Below, piece after piece: positions 39,954-49,107 of a stretch of DNA of 64,000 bases. The notes under the pieces were generated by a model. It made no database searches and was not told the DNA's origin. It worked only from the letters and a program-made list of their open reading frames with translations. Position numbers and translations under genes: made by a program. Origin of the DNA: Nonomuraea sp. PA05 (GTDB lineage Bacteria; Actinomycetota; Actinomycetes; Streptosporangiales; Streptosporangiaceae); contig NZ_VSEY01000003.1 in assembly GCF_008086045.1 (NCBI RefSeq), positions 248,001-312,000 on the forward strand, written 5' to 3'. Within the stretch, counting starts at the first letter, position 1. Every line of letters starts with the position of its first letter.

Positions 39954-40402
39954 ACGCCGACCGTCTGGTCGCCGCTGACCTCGCCCGTCGGCTCGAACCC
40001 GAGCCTGCGGTAGAACCCCTCGGGCCCGCCGTCCCCCGGATGCCAGGTGACGTACATCCGCGTGGCGCCGCGCCGCCTGAGCTCGCCGGCCACGGACGCG
40101 ACGGCGAACCGCCCGACCCCGCGCCCCTGCGCGTCGGGCACCACGTTGAGCCGCCACAGCCCGGAGCGGAAGTCCACCCCCTTGCCGTTCCAGTCGATGT
40201 CGAGGAACGCCATGAGGAAGCCCACGGCCACGTTCCCGTCGAGGATGAGGCGCGGCCAGGCCGTGCGCGGATGCACGTACGCCTCGGCCAGCGACTTCAC
40301 CACCGACGTGACGAAGTGCTCCTGGTCGGGGCGCACCTTCACGGCGATGGCCGCGTCCAGGTTGGCCGGGGTGATGGGCGCAAGGCGCAGGTCGGGCGTC
40401 AT
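39941..40402 (-). CDS. GNAT family N-acetyltransferase
   Basis: 153 aa, single GNAT domain. The acetyl-CoA loop is VVPDAQGRGVGRFAVASVAG, a variant of R/Q-x-x-G-x-G/A, followed by WHPGDGGPEGFYRRLGFEPT as the last helix and strand. It looks like the diamine or spermine/streptothricin acetyltransferase-like group, substrate unknown. The ATG at 40402 overlaps the NmrA gene stop by four bases. The final codons fall in the 24-bp repeat array. Confidence 0.87.
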   Translation of the reverse strand: MTPDLRLAPITPANLDAAIAVKVRPDQEHFVTSVVKSLAEAYVHPRTAWPRLILDGNVAVGFLMAFLDIDWNGKGVDFRSGLWRLNVVPDAQGRGVGRFAVASVAGELRRRGATRMYVTWHPGDGGPEGFYRRLGFEPTGEVSGDQTVGVLPL

Positions 40403-41166
40403 TGGGCGGGTTCTCCTCCAAGGAGACGGGCGATGACGGTCTCGGCGGGCCTGCCGAGCAGGTGCTCCAGATCGGACGTCTGCCGCTCCAGCGCGCCCGC
40501 CCGGATCAGGCCGTTGATCCAGCTCATCGGGCCGCGGCCGGAGTCCGGAACCTCCCGGTAGGTGACGCCCAGGGCCTCGGCCACCTCGGGGTGGGTCCAG
40601 AGCGGGCCGGTGAGGTCGTACGCGCGGCCCAGGGGGGTCTCGCCGGTCAGGACGTTCGCGGCGGCCTCGGCCAGGTCGGAGCGGAACGCGGTGTTCAGGC
40701 CGCGGCCGGCGGTGCCGCTCGTCAGCTCGCCGCCGGTGACCCGGGGCAGGAAGGCGTCGCTGTAGAAGGGGTGGCGCAGGAACGTGTACGGCAGGCCGGT
40801 GGCGAGGATGGCCTGCTCCGTGGCGTGGTAGGCCTCGGTGAGACCGGTGGGCGCGGTGTCGGCGTCCAGGAAGCTGGTGAAGGCGATGGCGGCCACGCCG
40901 GCGTCGGCGGCGGCGGTCACGGCGGCCTGGTGCTGGGCGATCCTGCGGGGCGTGTCGAGCTCGGGGGAGGAGATCAGCAGCAGGCGTTCGACCCCCTCGA
41001 AGGCGGTGCGCAGGCTCGCCGGGTCGTCGTAGTCGCCGCGCCGGGCCTGGACGCCCGCCGGAGCGCGTACGGGATCGCGGACGACCGCCACCACCTCCGC
41101 CCGCGTGCGTAGCCGGTCGATGACGAGGCGGCCGAGCGCGCCGGAGGCGGCCGAGACGGCGATCAC
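40399..41166 (-). CDS. NmrA-like NAD(P)H-binding protein
   Basis: 255 aa atypical SDR. The N-terminal motif AVSAASGALGRLVIDRL replaces the usual TGATG-x-x-G, and VVRDP after strand 2 suggests NADP(H) binding. The family includes quinone oxidoreductase QorB and redox sensors. AYHATEQAILATGLPYTFLR is the conserved central helix. GTG start at 41166. It is coupled to the GNAT gene downstream. Whether it is an enzyme or a sensor cannot be told. Confidence 0.85.
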   Translation of the reverse strand: MIAVSAASGALGRLVIDRLRTRAEVVAVVRDPVRAPAGVQARRGDYDDPASLRTAFEGVERLLLISSPELDTPRRIAQHQAAVTAAADAGVAAIAFTSFLDADTAPTGLTEAYHATEQAILATGLPYTFLRHPFYSDAFLPRVTGGELTSGTAGRGLNTAFRSDLAEAAANVLTGETPLGRAYDLTGPLWTHPEVAEALGVTYREVPDSGRGPMSWINGLIRAGALERQTSDLEHLLGRPAETVIARLLGGEPAQ

Positions 41167-41250
41167 TGTGAGCGGACTCCTTCGGGAAGCGGTCGCTCCA
41201 GTGGACCTCCGGCGACCGGCCCGGCGCCACTCATTTTCACCGAGCCGAGT

Positions 41251-41886
41251 TCACGACCTCTCCAGGGCCAGCTTCACGCCGAGCCCGACGAAGATGCCGC
41301 CCGTGGCGACGTCGATGCGGCGCCGCGCGGCCCGCCGGTGGCGCAGCCAGCCGCCGATGCGGCCCGCGAGCACGCCGACCGCCCCGTCCACGGCGAACTC
41401 CAGCGCGATGAGGATCACCCCGAGGATCGCGAACTGCAGCCACACCTGACCCAGGCTCGGATTGATGAACTGCGGCAGGAAGGCGATGGTGAAGGTGACC
41501 ATCTTCGGGTTGAGCAGGTTCGTCATCAGCCCGCTCAGGTACGCCTTGCGTCCCGACATGCCGCCGCCGCTCATGGCCACGTCCATGGGGCTGTCGTCAC
41601 GCTTGCGGATGGCCTGGACGCCGAGGTAGATCAGGTACGCGGCGCCGACGACCCGCACCACGGTGAAGGCGACCGGCACCGCCTCGAACAGCGCCGCCAG
41701 GCCCGCTGCCGCCACGGCGACGTGGACGGCCTCGCTGGTGGCCACGCCGGCGGTGGCGAGCAGGCCGGCCTTCGGGCCGCCGCGCATCCCGCACCCCAGC
41801 ACGAAGAGCATGTCCGGCCCCGGTGTGATCATTGCGATGATCGTGGTGACGGTGAAGAGGGCGAGCAGATGGGGGTCGATGGGCAT
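41251..41886 (-). CDS. LysE family amino-acid exporter
   Basis: 211 aa with about six hydrophobic segments. The family signature PGPDMLFVLGCGMRGGPKAG lies after the first segment, and LLNPKMVTFTIAFLPQFI is the conserved fourth region. RhtB/LysE proteins export amino acids such as homoserine, threonine or lysine. GGGAG precedes the ATG by nine bases. The frame is open far upstream through the next gene, but that part is a shadow. Substrate unknown. Confidence 0.9.
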   Translation of the reverse strand: MPIDPHLLALFTVTTIIAMITPGPDMLFVLGCGMRGGPKAGLLATAGVATSEAVHVAVAAAGLAALFEAVPVAFTVVRVVGAAYLIYLGVQAIRKRDDSPMDVAMSGGGMSGRKAYLSGLMTNLLNPKMVTFTIAFLPQFINPSLGQVWLQFAILGVILIALEFAVDGAVGVLAGRIGGWLRHRRAARRRIDVATGGIFVGLGVKLALERS

Positions 41887-41924
41887 GACCGTATTCTCCC
41901 ATGGTGTCCGGGGGCAGCCGAGGC

Positions 41925-42899
41925 TCACACCCAGTGCAGCCGGCCGCCGTGCATCGCCGAGAACGCCACCGGCCGGCCGTCCAGGGACAGCACGTACATC
42001 AGGGGGCCGTCCGGGTGAGGCCGGGGGAGGCGCGCGGTGACCTGCGGCAGGATGCCCTCGGTCTCCTGCCCGATCCAGTGGCAGCCGAGCCGGGCGAGCT
42101 GGTCGGCGAACGCGGCCCTGCCCTCGTCGCTGACGTAGTAGAGCACCGCCGTGTGGTAGACGACGAGCGTGGCGTCCGGCGGCGCCTGGGCCGCGACCTC
42201 GGCGAGCCGGTCGTTCAGGTCGCCTCGCACGATGGGCGGCGGGTCGTCGCGTGCCAGGCCGATCGCGGTCTCCAGGCGGTGCAGCCGCTCGTGCTGCTCC
42301 GGCCAGACCAGCGTGCGCAGCCAGCGCACGTCGTCGGGGTCGGTGACGTCGAGGGGGTTGAGGTCGATGCCCGCGCGCCAGGCGACGGTGATCGGGCCGG
42401 GGCGGGTGAGGTGCGGGGGCGGGGTGCCTTCGACCTGGCAGTTCAGCCGCAACGGGCTGCCCACGGCGCCGAACACATGGCCGTTCTGGGTGTAGGCGTA
42501 CCGGTCGGGCAGCAGGCACAGCCCGGCCGACGCGCCCACCTCCAGCAACGCCAGCGGCTGGGGCAGCGAGGCGAGCAGCGGGTAGAGGGCGGCGCACCTG
42601 GCCGGCTCGTTGGTCTGGGTGCGCCGGGCGAGCATGGCCGCGACGACGGCCTCACGGTGCTCGAAGAGGGCTTCGCGGAAGTCGTCGTACCCGGACGGGG
42701 TGCCGGTGACGTACCGGGCGGCGGCGAAGAGCAGGTTCGGCTGCCGCTTGGCCGGGGGCAGCCCGCCGAGCAGGGCGAGCAGCTCGCGGTCGGAGGCCAC
42801 GCCGGAGGCGAGCCGTTCGTAGAGCGGCGAGGCGCCGGGCGCCTCCAGGGTCGCGAAGCGCCGGTACATCGCCGCCGTCGTCTCCGTCTCGTCCACCAC
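41925..42899 (-). CDS. DUF2332 family protein
   Basis: 324 aa. The N-terminal YRRFATLEAPGASPLYERLA and the middle LLEVGASAGLCLLPDRY are typical of DUF2332 proteins, whose fold resembles a SAM-dependent methyltransferase (the GASAG loop) although no activity is established. GGGAGG lies six bases before the GTG at 42899. It runs in the same direction as LysE, with a 38-bp gap, and could be in one transcript. Confidence 0.87.
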   Translation of the reverse strand: MVDETETTAAMYRRFATLEAPGASPLYERLASGVASDRELLALLGGLPPAKRQPNLLFAAARYVTGTPSGYDDFREALFEHREAVVAAMLARRTQTNEPARCAALYPLLASLPQPLALLEVGASAGLCLLPDRYAYTQNGHVFGAVGSPLRLNCQVEGTPPPHLTRPGPITVAWRAGIDLNPLDVTDPDDVRWLRTLVWPEQHERLHRLETAIGLARDDPPPIVRGDLNDRLAEVAAQAPPDATLVVYHTAVLYYVSDEGRAAFADQLARLGCHWIGQETEGILPQVTARLPRPHPDGPLMYVLSLDGRPVAFSAMHGGRLHWV

Positions 42900-42924
42900 G
42901 CATGACCTCCCGCGTCAGATCACC

Positions 42925-44213
42925 TCACACCGTGATCATGACCTCTCGGAGCAGCTTGAAGAAGGCGTCGCCACGGACGATCTCGAACGGGTCGCCGAGC
43001 AGCTCGCTCAGCTCGGCGATGTCGGCCGGCGCCCAGTTCCAGGCGTTGACCGCCCCGGCGATGAACAGCGGGCGCCCGCCGTCCCACCCCTCGATGTGCC
43101 TGACCAGCGTGTCCCGGTACTCCTGCGCCCTGCCCTGCGGCGAGAAGTTCCCGATCACCGGCAGCCCGGCGGGGCGGCTCGCAGGTCGCCGGTCTCCCAC
43201 GACTGGATGACGCCGCGCAGCGGCGTGTTCTTCCGGTACGAGGCCGCGATCCGCTCGTCGAAGGCCACCCAGCCGTCGCCCGCCGCGTTGCGATGGTTGT
43301 AGGCGTAGACCAGGTCCATGCCCGTGCGGCGCAGGAACCGCCCGGTCAGCGCGGTGTACGCGTCGAGGTCGCCCTGCGGCCACGACCCCGGGTAGGTGTA
43401 GCCGGCGCCGGACGGCCCCGCGATCAGCAGGTCGTTGCCGGTGGCGGTGCGCTGGTAGTACGCCAGCAGGGCGGGCCCGACGTCGGCCAGCAGTGGGCTG
43501 ACCGTCCAGTTGGTGGGCACCCGGCCGCGCGCGGGGTCGTCCCAGATCTGCCGCATCCTGCGCTGGCAGTACTGGATGTTGTCGCCCTCGCCGACGGTGA
43601 GCGTGAGGTAGACCCGGTTGCGCAGAGAGGTGCGTGGCACCGGGCGTACGCGGTCGGAGATCCTGGCCTGGACGCCCGCGTGCACGGTGGCGTTCATGTA
43701 GTAGTCGGCGGGCACCACCTCGACCGCGTGCTGCGAGGCCCGGTCCACGCCGCCCCACTCGCCGGCCACGTCGTTGGAGAACCAGCCCGCGTACGGCGTC
43801 GTCGGCCGCACCTCGCTCAGGATCTCGTCCAGCAGCGCGCCCGTCTCCCCGCTGGGCGGCAGCCAGAACACCATGGCCCGCGTCGCCACCGTGTAGTCGC
43901 GGAAGTAGGGGAAGGGCTCCACCCGGGTGGGCGCCGTGGTGGTGGCGGTGACCAGGAACTGGTTCCACAGCGGGTGATGAGGTCGAGCGGGCGGTCGTGG
44001 CGGGTGATCCTCGCGCCGGTGCTGTCGAGCCAGGCGGCGTCGTAGTTCTCGGCGTTGTAGTTGAAGTAGAGGCGGGGCCGCGGCGGTTGACGACGCCCTG
44101 GAGGGTGGTCAGGAGTAACTGGTCGTCGCCGTGCAGGGTGCTGAGGTCGGCGTAGTCGAGGCGGGACGGCCGGCCGAAGCCGGGCAGGAGGGGGGTCGCG
44201 GCGGCGGCCACAC
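42925..44213 (-). pseudogene. GxGYxYP-domain protein, three frameshifts
   Basis: Four frame segments join into one protein of about 430 aa. It starts LLTTLQGVVNRRGP, continues RLYFNYNAENYDAAWLDS, then WNQFLVTATTT and VEPFPYFRDYT, and carries the namesake GPSGAGYTYPGSW. It ends GLPVIGNFSPQGRAQEY through FKLLREVMITV. Each shift needs one extra C (minus strand) in a short homopolymer, at about 44073-44077, 43971-43974 and 43171-43174. GxGYxYP proteins are often linked to glycan processing. No full signal peptide is seen at the presumed GTG start, only AAAATPLLPG. Confidence 0.8.
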
Positions 44214-44268
44214 GGAACCATACTTTCGGCCGGTACTGCGCCCGCGCCCCTGCTTCTAGCGTGGAGGC

Positions 44269-45429
44269 ATGCGGGAGCGGTGGGAGGCCGCCGGACTCGG
44301 CGTCGCGTGCGCGGTGGTGCTCGCCGTCTGGAGCCACCGGATCGTGGACAGCTGGGGCGGCGGCTACTGGGTGTTCGGCTGCGCGGCGGGCGCGGTGGTG
44401 TGCCTGCTCGCCCTCGTACGCCGCCGCGCCCCGCTGTGGACGGCCGTCGCCGGGATGGCGGTCGCTGCGGTGGCCATCGCGATCGTCCGGCCGGCCGACC
44501 TGCCCGCCGAGCCTGGCCCTGGACTGGCACTCGGGCTGTCCGTGCTGGTGGGCTCCGCACTCAGGAGGCTCCCGGCGCCGCAGGCCGCAGGCGTCGGCGC
44601 CGGTGGGCTCGCGGTCGCCCTCGGCAGCCAGCTCTCCGGCTCGCCGCACATCGGCGTCCTGACGCTGAACCTCGCAGCGTGGCTCGCCGCCGTCGCGGGC
44701 GGGCTGGGGCCCCGGCTGCTCGCCGCCCGCCGGGCCGCCGTCGCCGAGCGCGTACGCCACGCGGAACGGCTGGAGCTGGCCAGGGAGCTGCACGACGTCG
44801 TCGCCCACCACGTCACCTGCGTCGTGCTCCAGGCGCAGGCCGCGCAGCTCGTCGCCCGCAAGGACCCCGAGCGGGTCGCCGGGTCGCTCGCCGACATCGA
44901 GGCCGCCGGGTCCGACGCGCTGGCCGCCACCCGGCGCGTGGTCGGGCTGCTGCGTGAGCGTGGCAGGCCGGTTGCGTTCGGGCCCGCCGAGCGGCTCGGG
45001 GAGCTGGTCGGCCGGTTCAGCGGGCCTCCCGTGACGCTGCGGCTGCCCGACGGGGAGCCGGCGTGGCCGTCCGAGGTGGCGGGGACCGTCTACCGGGTGG
45101 TTCAGGAGTCGCTGACCAACGTGTCCCGGCACGCGTCCGGCGCCGGGGCGGTCGTCGTCAGTGTCACGCAGGGGGAGGGGCAGGTGGTCGTGGAGGTGAC
45201 GGACGACGCGCCGCCGTCTCCGCATGGCGAGGGGAAGCGCTGGGCGCGCTCAGGGGGTGGCTTCGGGCTGGTCGGGATGCGGGAGCGGGCCGAGGCGCTC
45301 GGCGGCGGCCTGTCGGCGGGCCCGCGCGCAGGGGGCGGATGGACGGTGCGTGCCACGTTGCCCCTGCCCGAGCGAGCCGCCGCGCCGAGGACGGCGCCGC
45401 ATGACGGCGCCCTGGGCGGGCGGCGGTGA
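44269..45429 (+). CDS. NarL-type sensor histidine kinase
   Basis: 386 aa. Four or five membrane segments occupy residues about 10-155 without a large sensory loop. The HisKA_3 box is ERLELARELHDVVAHHVTCV with the phospho-acceptor histidine in ELHDVVAHH. The ATPase domain shows VYRVVQESLTNVSRHA (N box) and GGGFGLVGMRERAEALGG (G2 box). Its stop overlaps the start of the response regulator by four bases, so the two form a coupled system. Signal unknown; such intramembrane-sensing kinases often respond to cell-envelope stress. Confidence 0.92.
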   Translation: MRERWEAAGLGVACAVVLAVWSHRIVDSWGGGYWVFGCAAGAVVCLLALVRRRAPLWTAVAGMAVAAVAIAIVRPADLPAEPGPGLALGLSVLVGSALRRLPAPQAAGVGAGGLAVALGSQLSGSPHIGVLTLNLAAWLAAVAGGLGPRLLAARRAAVAERVRHAERLELARELHDVVAHHVTCVVLQAQAAQLVARKDPERVAGSLADIEAAGSDALAATRRVVGLLRERGRPVAFGPAERLGELVGRFSGPPVTLRLPDGEPAWPSEVAGTVYRVVQESLTNVSRHASGAGAVVVSVTQGEGQVVVEVTDDAPPSPHGEGKRWARSGGGFGLVGMRERAEALGGGLSAGPRAGGGWTVRATLPLPERAAAPRTAPHDGALGGRR

Positions 45430-46076
45430 GCATCAGCGTGCTGCTGGCCGACGACCAGCCCATGATCCGGAGCTGCCTGCGCCTCATCCTGGAGGACCAG
45501 CCCGACATCCAGGTGATCGCCGAGGCCGCCGACGGCGCGGAGGCGGTCACCGTGGCCCGCAGGCTGCGCCCCGACGTCTGCCTGGTGGACGTGCAGATGC
45601 CCCGCCTCGACGGCATCGAGGTCACCGCCGCCCTGGCCGGGCCCGACGTCCGCGACCCGCTCCGGGTGATCGTGGTCACCACGTTCGACCTCGACGAGTA
45701 CGTCTACGGCGCCCTCAGGGGCGGCGCGGCCGGATTCGTACTGAAGGACGCGGGCCCCGAGCTGCTCGTCGAGGCGGTCAGGGCCGCGCACGCCGGCGAC
45801 GCGCTCATCTCACCGTCGATCACCCTCCGCCTCCTGCGCCACCTCACGGCCACCACGCGACGAACCGCCCGCGCCCCCTCCCCGGCGCTGTCGGAGCGCG
45901 AGACCGAGGTCGTCCGGGCCGTCGCCAGGGGGCGCACCAACCAGGAGATCGCCGCGGAGCTGCGCATCTCGCTGAGCACGGTGAAGGGCCACGTGTCGTC
46001 CGTGATGACCAAGCTGGGGATGCGCAACCGGGTCGAGATCGTCGCCTGGGCCTGGGAGAGCCGCCTCCTGCCCTAG
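45426..46076 (+). CDS. NarL/FixJ-type response regulator
   Basis: 216 aa. The receiver domain has the acidic pair in VLLADDQPMI, the phosphorylation-site aspartate in VCLVDVQMPRLDG (about residue 54), the switch Thr in VVTTFD and Lys in FVLKDAG. The C-terminal LuxR helix-turn-helix is LSERETEVVRAVARGRTNQE, then IAAELRISLSTVKGHVSSVM. It is the partner of the kinase just upstream. Its 3' end overlaps the convergent LAL regulator by four bases. Confidence 0.93.
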   Translation: MSISVLLADDQPMIRSCLRLILEDQPDIQVIAEAADGAEAVTVARRLRPDVCLVDVQMPRLDGIEVTAALAGPDVRDPLRVIVVTTFDLDEYVYGALRGGAAGFVLKDAGPELLVEAVRAAHAGDALISPSITLRLLRHLTATTRRTARAPSPALSERETEVVRAVARGRTNQEIAAELRISLSTVKGHVSSVMTKLGMRNRVEIVAWAWESRLLP

Positions 46077-48943
46077 GCGACCGGGAACGTGCGCAGTTCC
46101 TTGCGCGAGGCCAGGCCGAGCTTGCGCAAGGCGTTGGCGATGTGGCTCTCCACCGTCCGCCTGGACAGGAACAGCGCGTCGGCGATCTCCTGGTTGGTCC
46201 TGCCCGCCGCCGCCAGCAGCGCGACCTCGCGTTCCCGGGACGACAGCGTGCCGCCGTGCGAGGGCCGCCCGCCTCGCCAGGGGTACGGGATGGGGACGCC
46301 GTTCTGGCGCATGACCCGGCAGATCCGGGCGATGTCGCGATCCGCGCCCAGCGCCCCGTAGGCCCGTAAGGCCTTCTCCAGCAGGGTCCCGCCGTCGCCG
46401 GTGCCGCGCTCGCAGCGCCACCGCCCCAGCCGCTCCCCGGCCAGCGCCTCCTCGTAACGCAGCCCGGCCTCGCCCAGCAGGACCCGCGCCCGGTCCTGAA
46501 GCTGATCGGCCCGCTCGCCCCCGTGCGCGCGTGCCAGCACCGCCTCGGCGGTCAGCAGCGCCGCCTGCGCGAGCGGCGCGCCGGCCCCGGCGAGCCCGGC
46601 GCGCAGCTCCGCCACCAGCCCCGCCGTCTCCGCCGCCCGCCCCTGCGCGTCCATGGCGTCGACCAGGCACAACACGCTCTCGGCGCCCCACACCCAGTTG
46701 CCCTTCGCCCGTACCAGCGCCAGGGCGGCGCGGGCCTGCTCGGCGGCCCCCGTGGCGTCGTCCAGGGACAGCAGCAGCCGCGACAGCGTCATCCGGGCGG
46801 GGATGAGCGGCCAGACCGCCCCCACCCGCGACGCGACGGCGATCACCTCGCGCAGGCAGCCGGCGGCCCGCTCGGCGGGCCCCATGGCGGCGAGCAGCGC
46901 CCCGTGCAGCAGCCGGGAGTCGGGCAGGGCCGCCGCGAACCTGGCGAACGCGCCGGCCAGCCGCGCGACGCGGGCCTCCAGCCCGTCCCACCGCCCGGCC
47001 GCGTGGTCCACGGCGGCCGTGACCAGCTCGACGACCTCGGCCACCCGCAGGTACTCGGCCTCGTTCGCCACCTGCCGCCCCTCGGCCAGCAGCGCTTCGG
47101 CGCGGTCGAGGCGGCCGATGTGCAGCGCGCCCTGCGCCCAGTTGAGGCAGGCGCGGGCGTGCTCTCGCGGCGTCGCGCGCAGCCGTTCGTCGGCCAGCAG
47201 CGCGTCGATCAACCGCCACGCCGCCGGGTCCCCCTGCTCCAGCAGCAGCGACGCGCGGGCGATGCGGACCGCGATGCCGATGTCCGGGTCGCCGCTGCGG
47301 CGCGCGGCCAGCTCCGCCTGGTCGCAGCGGGCGGTGTGCTCGCCGATGCCCCGGTCGGCGACGGTCTCGGGTGCGGACAGCACGGCCAGCGCCCGGCCCA
47401 GGAGCGCGGGACGTTCGCGCAGGTCCTCGATCGCGGCCTCGATCTGCAGGTAGCCGGCCCTGACCTCGCCGTGCTGGCGCAGCAGGCGGCCGAGCGCGAA
47501 GCGCAGCTCGCCGCGCAGCGGGGCGGGCGGCGGCTCGGTGGCCAGCAGGCGCTCCAGGATCGGTACGGCCTGAGCGTGCGCGAGCCCGTCCACGGCCACC
47601 CGGCCGAGCTTGACGGCCAGCCGCACCCGCACGTCGCGCGGCAGCTCCTCGACCTCCAGCGCCCGCAGCAGGAAGCGGGCGGCCGTGGCGTCGTCGCCGT
47701 GGGACAGCGCCGTGTCGGCGGCGGCCTCGGCGTTGCCCACGAAGTCGGCCGTGCGGCCGGCGCGCTGGAAGTGGTGCGCCAGCCTGGCCACGGGCCGGGG
47801 GCCGCTGCCCGACTCCAGGGCCCGCGCGGTGCGCAGGTGCAGCCAGCGCCGCCCGGAGACGGCCACGGACTCGTACACGATCTGCCGGGCCAGCGCGTGC
47901 CTGAAGCGGGAGCGGCCGTCCTCCTCGTGCAGCAGCCCCACCGCCTGCGCCCTGGCCAGCGCCCTGGCCACCTCGGGCGGGCTGCGGTCGCTGACCTCGG
48001 CCAGCACGCGGTCGTCGGGGGTCATGCCGATGACGGCGGCGGCGCCGAGTATCTCCTGCGCGGGGTCGTCGAGCGAGGACAGGCGCTGGAGCACCACGTC
48101 CCGCAGCACGGTCGGCACGGCCAGGTCGGCCAGCACGTCGGGGCGGCCGGGGATCTCGCCGGCGGGCAGCCGCTCCAGCAGCGTGCGCAGCACCTCCTCC
48201 ACCACGAACGGGATGCCGCCGGTCTTCTCGTAGAGGGGGGCGGCGAACTCCGGGGGCAGGTCGGCCTTGAGCACGCCGCGCGCCAGCTCCTCCACCTCGG
48301 GCAGGCTGAGCGGGGCCAGGCTGATCGTGCGGGCCGGGCCTGAGGGCGCCCTGGCGAACGCCTCGCGGATGGGGAGCAGGCCGGCCTCGGTGCGTACGGT
48401 GAGGATGACCGCCACGTCGCGCGGCTGGTGGGCGGCGAGGAAGGCGAGGAAGTCGTGGGTGCCGGCGTCGGCCCAGTGCACGTCCTCCAGCACGAGCACG
48501 AGCGGGCTGAGGTGTTCGAGCAGCGCGACGGCCGCGCGGAAGACGCGGTGCCGCTCCGCCCGCTGGTCCGGCAGCGGCGGGAGGGGCGGGGGCAGGTGCT
48601 CGGCGATCTCGGGCAGCAGCGGCGCCAGCGCGCCCGCCACGGGGTTGAGCGGTAAGGGGGAACGGGCGAGTTCGTCTCCCGCCAGGCGGAAGGCGTCGAG
48701 CAGCGGCGAGAGCGGCAGCGGCTCCTGGAGCTGCTCGCACTGGCCGACGAGCCGCCGCGTCCCGGCCAGGTCGGGCGCGGCGAACAGCTCCGCCACCAGG
48801 CGGCTCTTGCCGATGCCCGCCTCACCCTCGACCAGGGCGAGCGACGGCGGCGCCGCGATGGAGGAACGCAGCAGCGCCAGCTCGGAGCGGCGGCCGACGA
48901 GCACGTCGGAGAGCGAGCCCGAAGGGGCCGGTCCCAGAGGCAA
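46073..48943 (-). CDS. large LuxR (LAL) family transcriptional regulator
   Basis: 956 aa. An N-terminal AAA/NACHT-like ATPase carries Walker A VEGEAGIGKSRLVAEL (about residues 38-53) and Walker B-like LVLVLEDVHWAD. A long TPR-rich middle follows, then a C-terminal LuxR helix-turn-helix: LSSREREVALLAAAGRTNQE, then IADALFLSRRTVESHIANAL. LAL proteins are ATP-dependent activators of antibiotic or sugar-use genes. The TTG start at 48943 has AGGAGG seven bases upstream. It is divergent from the subtilase gene, with a palindrome between, so that gene is a possible target. Confidence 0.92.
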   Translation of the reverse strand: MPLGPAPSGSLSDVLVGRRSELALLRSSIAAPPSLALVEGEAGIGKSRLVAELFAAPDLAGTRRLVGQCEQLQEPLPLSPLLDAFRLAGDELARSPLPLNPVAGALAPLLPEIAEHLPPPLPPLPDQRAERHRVFRAAVALLEHLSPLVLVLEDVHWADAGTHDFLAFLAAHQPRDVAVILTVRTEAGLLPIREAFARAPSGPARTISLAPLSLPEVEELARGVLKADLPPEFAAPLYEKTGGIPFVVEEVLRTLLERLPAGEIPGRPDVLADLAVPTVLRDVVLQRLSSLDDPAQEILGAAAVIGMTPDDRVLAEVSDRSPPEVARALARAQAVGLLHEEDGRSRFRHALARQIVYESVAVSGRRWLHLRTARALESGSGPRPVARLAHHFQRAGRTADFVGNAEAAADTALSHGDDATAARFLLRALEVEELPRDVRVRLAVKLGRVAVDGLAHAQAVPILERLLATEPPPAPLRGELRFALGRLLRQHGEVRAGYLQIEAAIEDLRERPALLGRALAVLSAPETVADRGIGEHTARCDQAELAARRSGDPDIGIAVRIARASLLLEQGDPAAWRLIDALLADERLRATPREHARACLNWAQGALHIGRLDRAEALLAEGRQVANEAEYLRVAEVVELVTAAVDHAAGRWDGLEARVARLAGAFARFAAALPDSRLLHGALLAAMGPAERAAGCLREVIAVASRVGAVWPLIPARMTLSRLLLSLDDATGAAEQARAALALVRAKGNWVWGAESVLCLVDAMDAQGRAAETAGLVAELRAGLAGAGAPLAQAALLTAEAVLARAHGGERADQLQDRARVLLGEAGLRYEEALAGERLGRWRCERGTGDGGTLLEKALRAYGALGADRDIARICRVMRQNGVPIPYPWRGGRPSHGGTLSSREREVALLAAAGRTNQEIADALFLSRRTVESHIANALRKLGLASRKELRTFPVA

Positions 48944-49015
48944 GCGGCCACCTCCTACCGGATATCAGCGGCAACAGGCTACCGGATCCTAAATTTCCGT
49001 TTAATGACGGCATAA

Positions 49016-49034
49016 ATCCGTATCCGGTACGGAT
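49016..49034. promoter_or_regulatory. palindrome between LAL regulator and subtilase
   Basis: Perfect seven-base arms ATCCGTA/TACGGAT with a five-base spacer, in the 164-bp divergent gap. It suits binding by a dimeric LuxR-type regulator. Nothing else in the gap is clearly a promoter. Confidence 0.5.
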
Positions 49035-49107
49035 GTGGCTGCCGCCCGCCCCTCAATACCGTCAGCGATCATCCGCGTGATCGCGGAACGCGCATGAAGG
49101 GGCGACG

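Noticed and set aside
45810..48740. A 976-codon frame overlapping the LAL regulator on the same strand
   Set aside because: Its translation is Arg/Ala-rich without domains, while the other frame has Walker motifs and a LuxR helix-turn-helix.
44269..49034. Antibiotic biosynthesis cluster suggested by the LAL regulator and two-component system
   Set aside because: No synthase, tailoring or resistance genes are near; the neighbours are a protease, a transporter and vitamin genes.
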